From contig CAYMIN010000007.1 in assembly GCA_964390495.1 (NCBI GenBank), positions 62,001 through 126,000 of the forward strand: a DNA stretch of 64,000 nt, read 5' to 3'. The notes under the pieces are model-generated. The model had not been told where the DNA came from and made no database searches. It saw only the letters and a program-made list of their open reading frames with translations. The stretch comes from UBA11051 sp964390495. GTDB taxonomy: Bacteria; Armatimonadota; Zipacnadia; Zipacnadales; UBA11051. Of this stretch, positions 62,321 through 64,000 are shown piece after piece (the first letter of the stretch is position 1; the number at the start of each line of letters is the position of its first letter). The position numbers were made by a program, and so were the translations under genes.

Positions 62321-63466
62321 CTAGTTCTCACCCCTTTCGGGGAATATGACTTCGACACTATCAGCGAACGTTACTTCTCCCTTGCGCATAGGGCGCTCTT
62401 CGGCACATGGCACACACTCTATCTTGTGTTCCGCTTCCATTCTTCGCAGGATGTCTTTGTAGTTGCGACTGATGTATGGCGTGCCAACATGGTGTGCGCG
62501 GTATATCTGGCCCATAGCCAGTCTGCACCCGGCAAAGTCAGCAAGCAGCATGTCTTCTAGGTCGTCCAACGGCCGGGTCAACTCGAACAGCCGCGGGAAT
62601 CGCTGGTCGGCGGGGCTGTACTCGAACGATGCAACTCCCTGGTCCGCCAATGAGCTTTCCCTCGCCATTATGTCCTTCATGATCTCATACCCCAGCTCGT
62701 GCTTCGTAACGTGAACTAGGTAGTGCAATGTCCGGTTGCCTCGGTCGTCTTTGAAGCCGAATGGCAAGACATACTTGGCCCCGGCGTCTGCAAGGGCGGC
62801 ACATAGCTCCTCCAGTATGGCAGGTTGGCGATCCGGCTTCGGCAGGTTTTGCAACTTAAGGCGTAGTGCTGCGAGCCGGTCGGCACCAAAGAGTTCCTGC
62901 ATGGGGGCCTCGACCGTGTCATTCCGGATCGCCGGGAGAACACGATTCATGTTAAGAAACAGTATGCACTCGGAACCCCAATCTTTGATTGCAGAGCTGA
63001 TAAGCGCTAGTGAGACTCCCTTGTAGCCCCAGGGGTCTATGAAGAAAAGCGAAGGGACAAGCTCGGTCCTTTGCAGAGCTTCCACCAGTGCCTTGCCAAC
63101 TTCCTGATTGCCGATTGTTGGTCCATGGCGCAAAGCTCCTACCCCGGGGAGCGCATCAACCACGGCTTGCAGTCGGCTGGCAAATTCCTCGTTGGCGTCA
63201 TTGAAGATTGGAACCACCCACTGTGCCAATTTGGCGTCTTGCACTATTTCCTGAAGTACCACTGCCGGAGTGGACGGAGTACCGTCTTCATAGTAACCAG
63301 GACCAGCGAACAAATCAACGTAAGCAATTCTATCTATTGAAGGAGAGGGTGTCTTCTCGAGATGTCGAATGATTATGTTCGCCCAAGTAGTAAAGTATTT
63401 TTGGACGATCGCCGTCTTGACCTTTGACTGCTCTTTCTGCTCCGCAAAGAACTTGTCAGAACGCAT
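62321..63466 (-). CDS. tcmP: Three-Cys-motif partner protein TcmP
   Basis: 381 residues with AYVDLFAGPGYYEDGTPS, SLFFIDPWGYKGVSLALIS and SECILFLNMNRVLPAI, together matching the TcmP family (TIGR04474) that is found next to DUF5131 three-Cys-motif proteins. The DLFAGPG and DPWG motifs look like motifs I and IV of a methyltransferase-like fold. ATG at 63466 with AGGAGAG ten bases upstream. The two genes form a two-gene unit. Function is unknown; their association with accessory loci makes a defence or nucleic-acid-modifying role an attractive but unproven guess. Confidence 0.82.
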   Translation of the reverse strand: MRSDKFFAEQKEQSKVKTAIVQKYFTTWANIIIRHLEKTPSPSIDRIAYVDLFAGPGYYEDGTPSTPAVVLQEIVQDAKLAQWVVPIFNDANEEFASRLQAVVDALPGVGALRHGPTIGNQEVGKALVEALQRTELVPSLFFIDPWGYKGVSLALISSAIKDWGSECILFLNMNRVLPAIRNDTVEAPMQELFGADRLAALRLKLQNLPKPDRQPAILEELCAALADAGAKYVLPFGFKDDRGNRTLHYLVHVTKHELGYEIMKDIMARESSLADQGVASFEYSPADQRFPRLFELTRPLDDLEDMLLADFAGCRLAMGQIYRAHHVGTPYISRNYKDILRRMEAEHKIECVPCAEERPMRKGEVTFADSVEVIFPERGEN

Positions 63467-63628
63467 TATCGAGGGTCTCTCCTATCAACGCTCTGAACTG
63501 CAGCATGGGTTCCAGTTGCAGCTATCTGCATCCCGCTTGCTGGGCCGGACGATGCCTAGGCTAGAAGTGGTGTCAGAACCTAGTTCTCTAAAACGCGCGG
63601 GCTGGTAAGACGCTGTTTCTGGTACCCA

Positions 63629-63641
63629 GGGGACAGTCCCC
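63629..63641. repeat. Dispersed GGGGACAGTCCCC palindrome
   Basis: Perfect 13-base odd palindrome, matching 37227-37238. A GGCTAGAAG motif stands about 70 bases before it (63560), as at 37198. Confidence 0.7.
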
Positions 63642-63676
63642 CATTCAAGGTTTTGGGACAGCTTCTAGCCGTCCGC

Positions 63677-64000
63677 CTACTGCTCCTCCGGCGGCTCTTC
63701 GGATGTCGGCTCGGGTGTCGGCGTTGGCACAGGTGTTGGTGTGGGCCCGGGCGTTGGTGCTTGTTGCTCTGCGCCGGGCGGCGTGCGTGGGCTTTTCACG
63801 GCGATCAACACTCCCACGCCGATGCCTAGCACAGCCAGTATCACGATCACCCAGAAGAGCTTGATCAGCAGTGTGACCAGCAGCACGCTAATCAGCCCGA
63901 ACACAAAGGCGACGCAGCCGAACGCGCCGGAGATCTTGTTGCCGATGAACGGTATATAGCCCACCAGGCTCAGTAGCGGGCCGAAGATCGCCAGGATGCC
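63677..64000 (-). CDS. TMEM43-like (DUF1625) membrane protein, C-terminal part
   Basis: The reading frame is open to the right edge of the window, so the start lies outside; the GTG at 63964 is not a likely start. Visible part: GILAIFGPLLSLVGYIPFIG followed by NKISGAFGCVAFVFGLISV and LVTLLIKLFWVIVILAVLG, the repeated hydrophobic pattern of the C-terminus of TMEM43/DUF1625 proteins, then a Pro/Thr-rich tail (PTPGPTPTPVPTPTPEP) ending EEPPEEQ. The family is found in membranes of eukaryotes and bacteria; function is not settled. Confidence 0.6.
   Translation of the reverse strand, partial: GILAIFGPLLSLVGYIPFIGNKISGAFGCVAFVFGLISVLLVTLLIKLFWVIVILAVLGIGVGVLIAVKSPRTPPGAEQQAPTPGPTPTPVPTPTPEPTSEEPPEEQ

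Noticed and set aside
1..64000. CRISPR array
   Set aside because: No regularly spaced direct repeats and no cas-like genes; the dispersed palindromes are far apart and irregular.
1..64000. Insertion sequence or transposase
   Set aside because: No reading frame showed a transposase or integrase motif; the repeats could be non-autonomous, with any transposase elsewhere.

Overview
The window looks like chromosomal DNA from a GC-rich, motile, piliated bacterium, most likely of the phylum Armatimonadota. The main clue is four DUF1559/H-X9-DG-type pseudopilins whose N-termini run GFTLIELLVVIAIIAILAA then LFPVFARAREKAR, a wording typical of that phylum. Two SLBB/secretin-type export proteins, flagellar genes and Tad (Flp) pilus genes suggest a diderm envelope. 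The phylum call is inference from motifs; no rRNA or recognisable tRNA gene was seen.

Layout. 0-2.2 kb: end of a flagellar cluster (fliD partial, fliS, a FlgN/FliT-like chaperone). 2.3-5.5 kb: an MBL-fold hydrolase and a large secreted protein with a cysteine-peptidase-like core. 5.9-14.4 kb: a seven-SLBB polysaccharide export protein, an NAD-dependent epimerase, a divergent ATP-type PEP carboxykinase and a GT39-like membrane glycosyltransferase. 14.4-23.8 kb: a minus-strand Tad pilus assembly operon (tadE, cpaB, cpaC, cpaE, cpaF, tadB, tadC) with an OmpR-type regulator just beyond it. 24-29.8 kb: PQQ-propeller lipoprotein, UroD-family protein, PAC2 protein and sulfatase. 29.9-32.7 kb: CPH-type heavy-metal P-type ATPase and a VapBC toxin-antitoxin pair. 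32.8-43 kb: secreted protein, CocE hydrolase, three metabolic genes, a ferritin-like protein, a cyclase-family protein and two tandem pairs of pseudopilins. 43-53.3 kb: the other half of the Tad system (prepilin peptidase, two short Flp pilins, three TadG-like proteins, a second divergent secretin-like protein). 53.9-59 kb: Gfo/Idh/MocA dehydrogenase, DUF389 membrane protein, D-lyxose isomerase, M19 dipeptidase. 59.1-64 kb: a more accessory-looking stretch with a parS-like site, a replication-initiator-like protein, a membrane-anchored unknown, the DUF5131/TcmP pair, and the 3' end of a TMEM43-like gene.

How the parts work together. The two Tad loci complement each other: the 15-24 kb operon supplies motor, platform, secretin and localisation ATPase, and the 44-53 kb locus supplies the pilin subunits, their processing peptidase and minor/adhesive components. 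Several oxidoreductases, the lyxose isomerase, sulfatase and CocE hydrolase suggest carbohydrate or plant/algal polymer breakdown.

Intergenic DNA is unusually rich in dispersed palindromic repeats (at least four families, two copies of one lying inside coding sequence). Two structured RNA candidates stand out: a three-way-junction leader before the DUF389 gene, and an element with a cobalamin-riboswitch-like core before the cyclase gene. No CRISPR array or transposase was seen.
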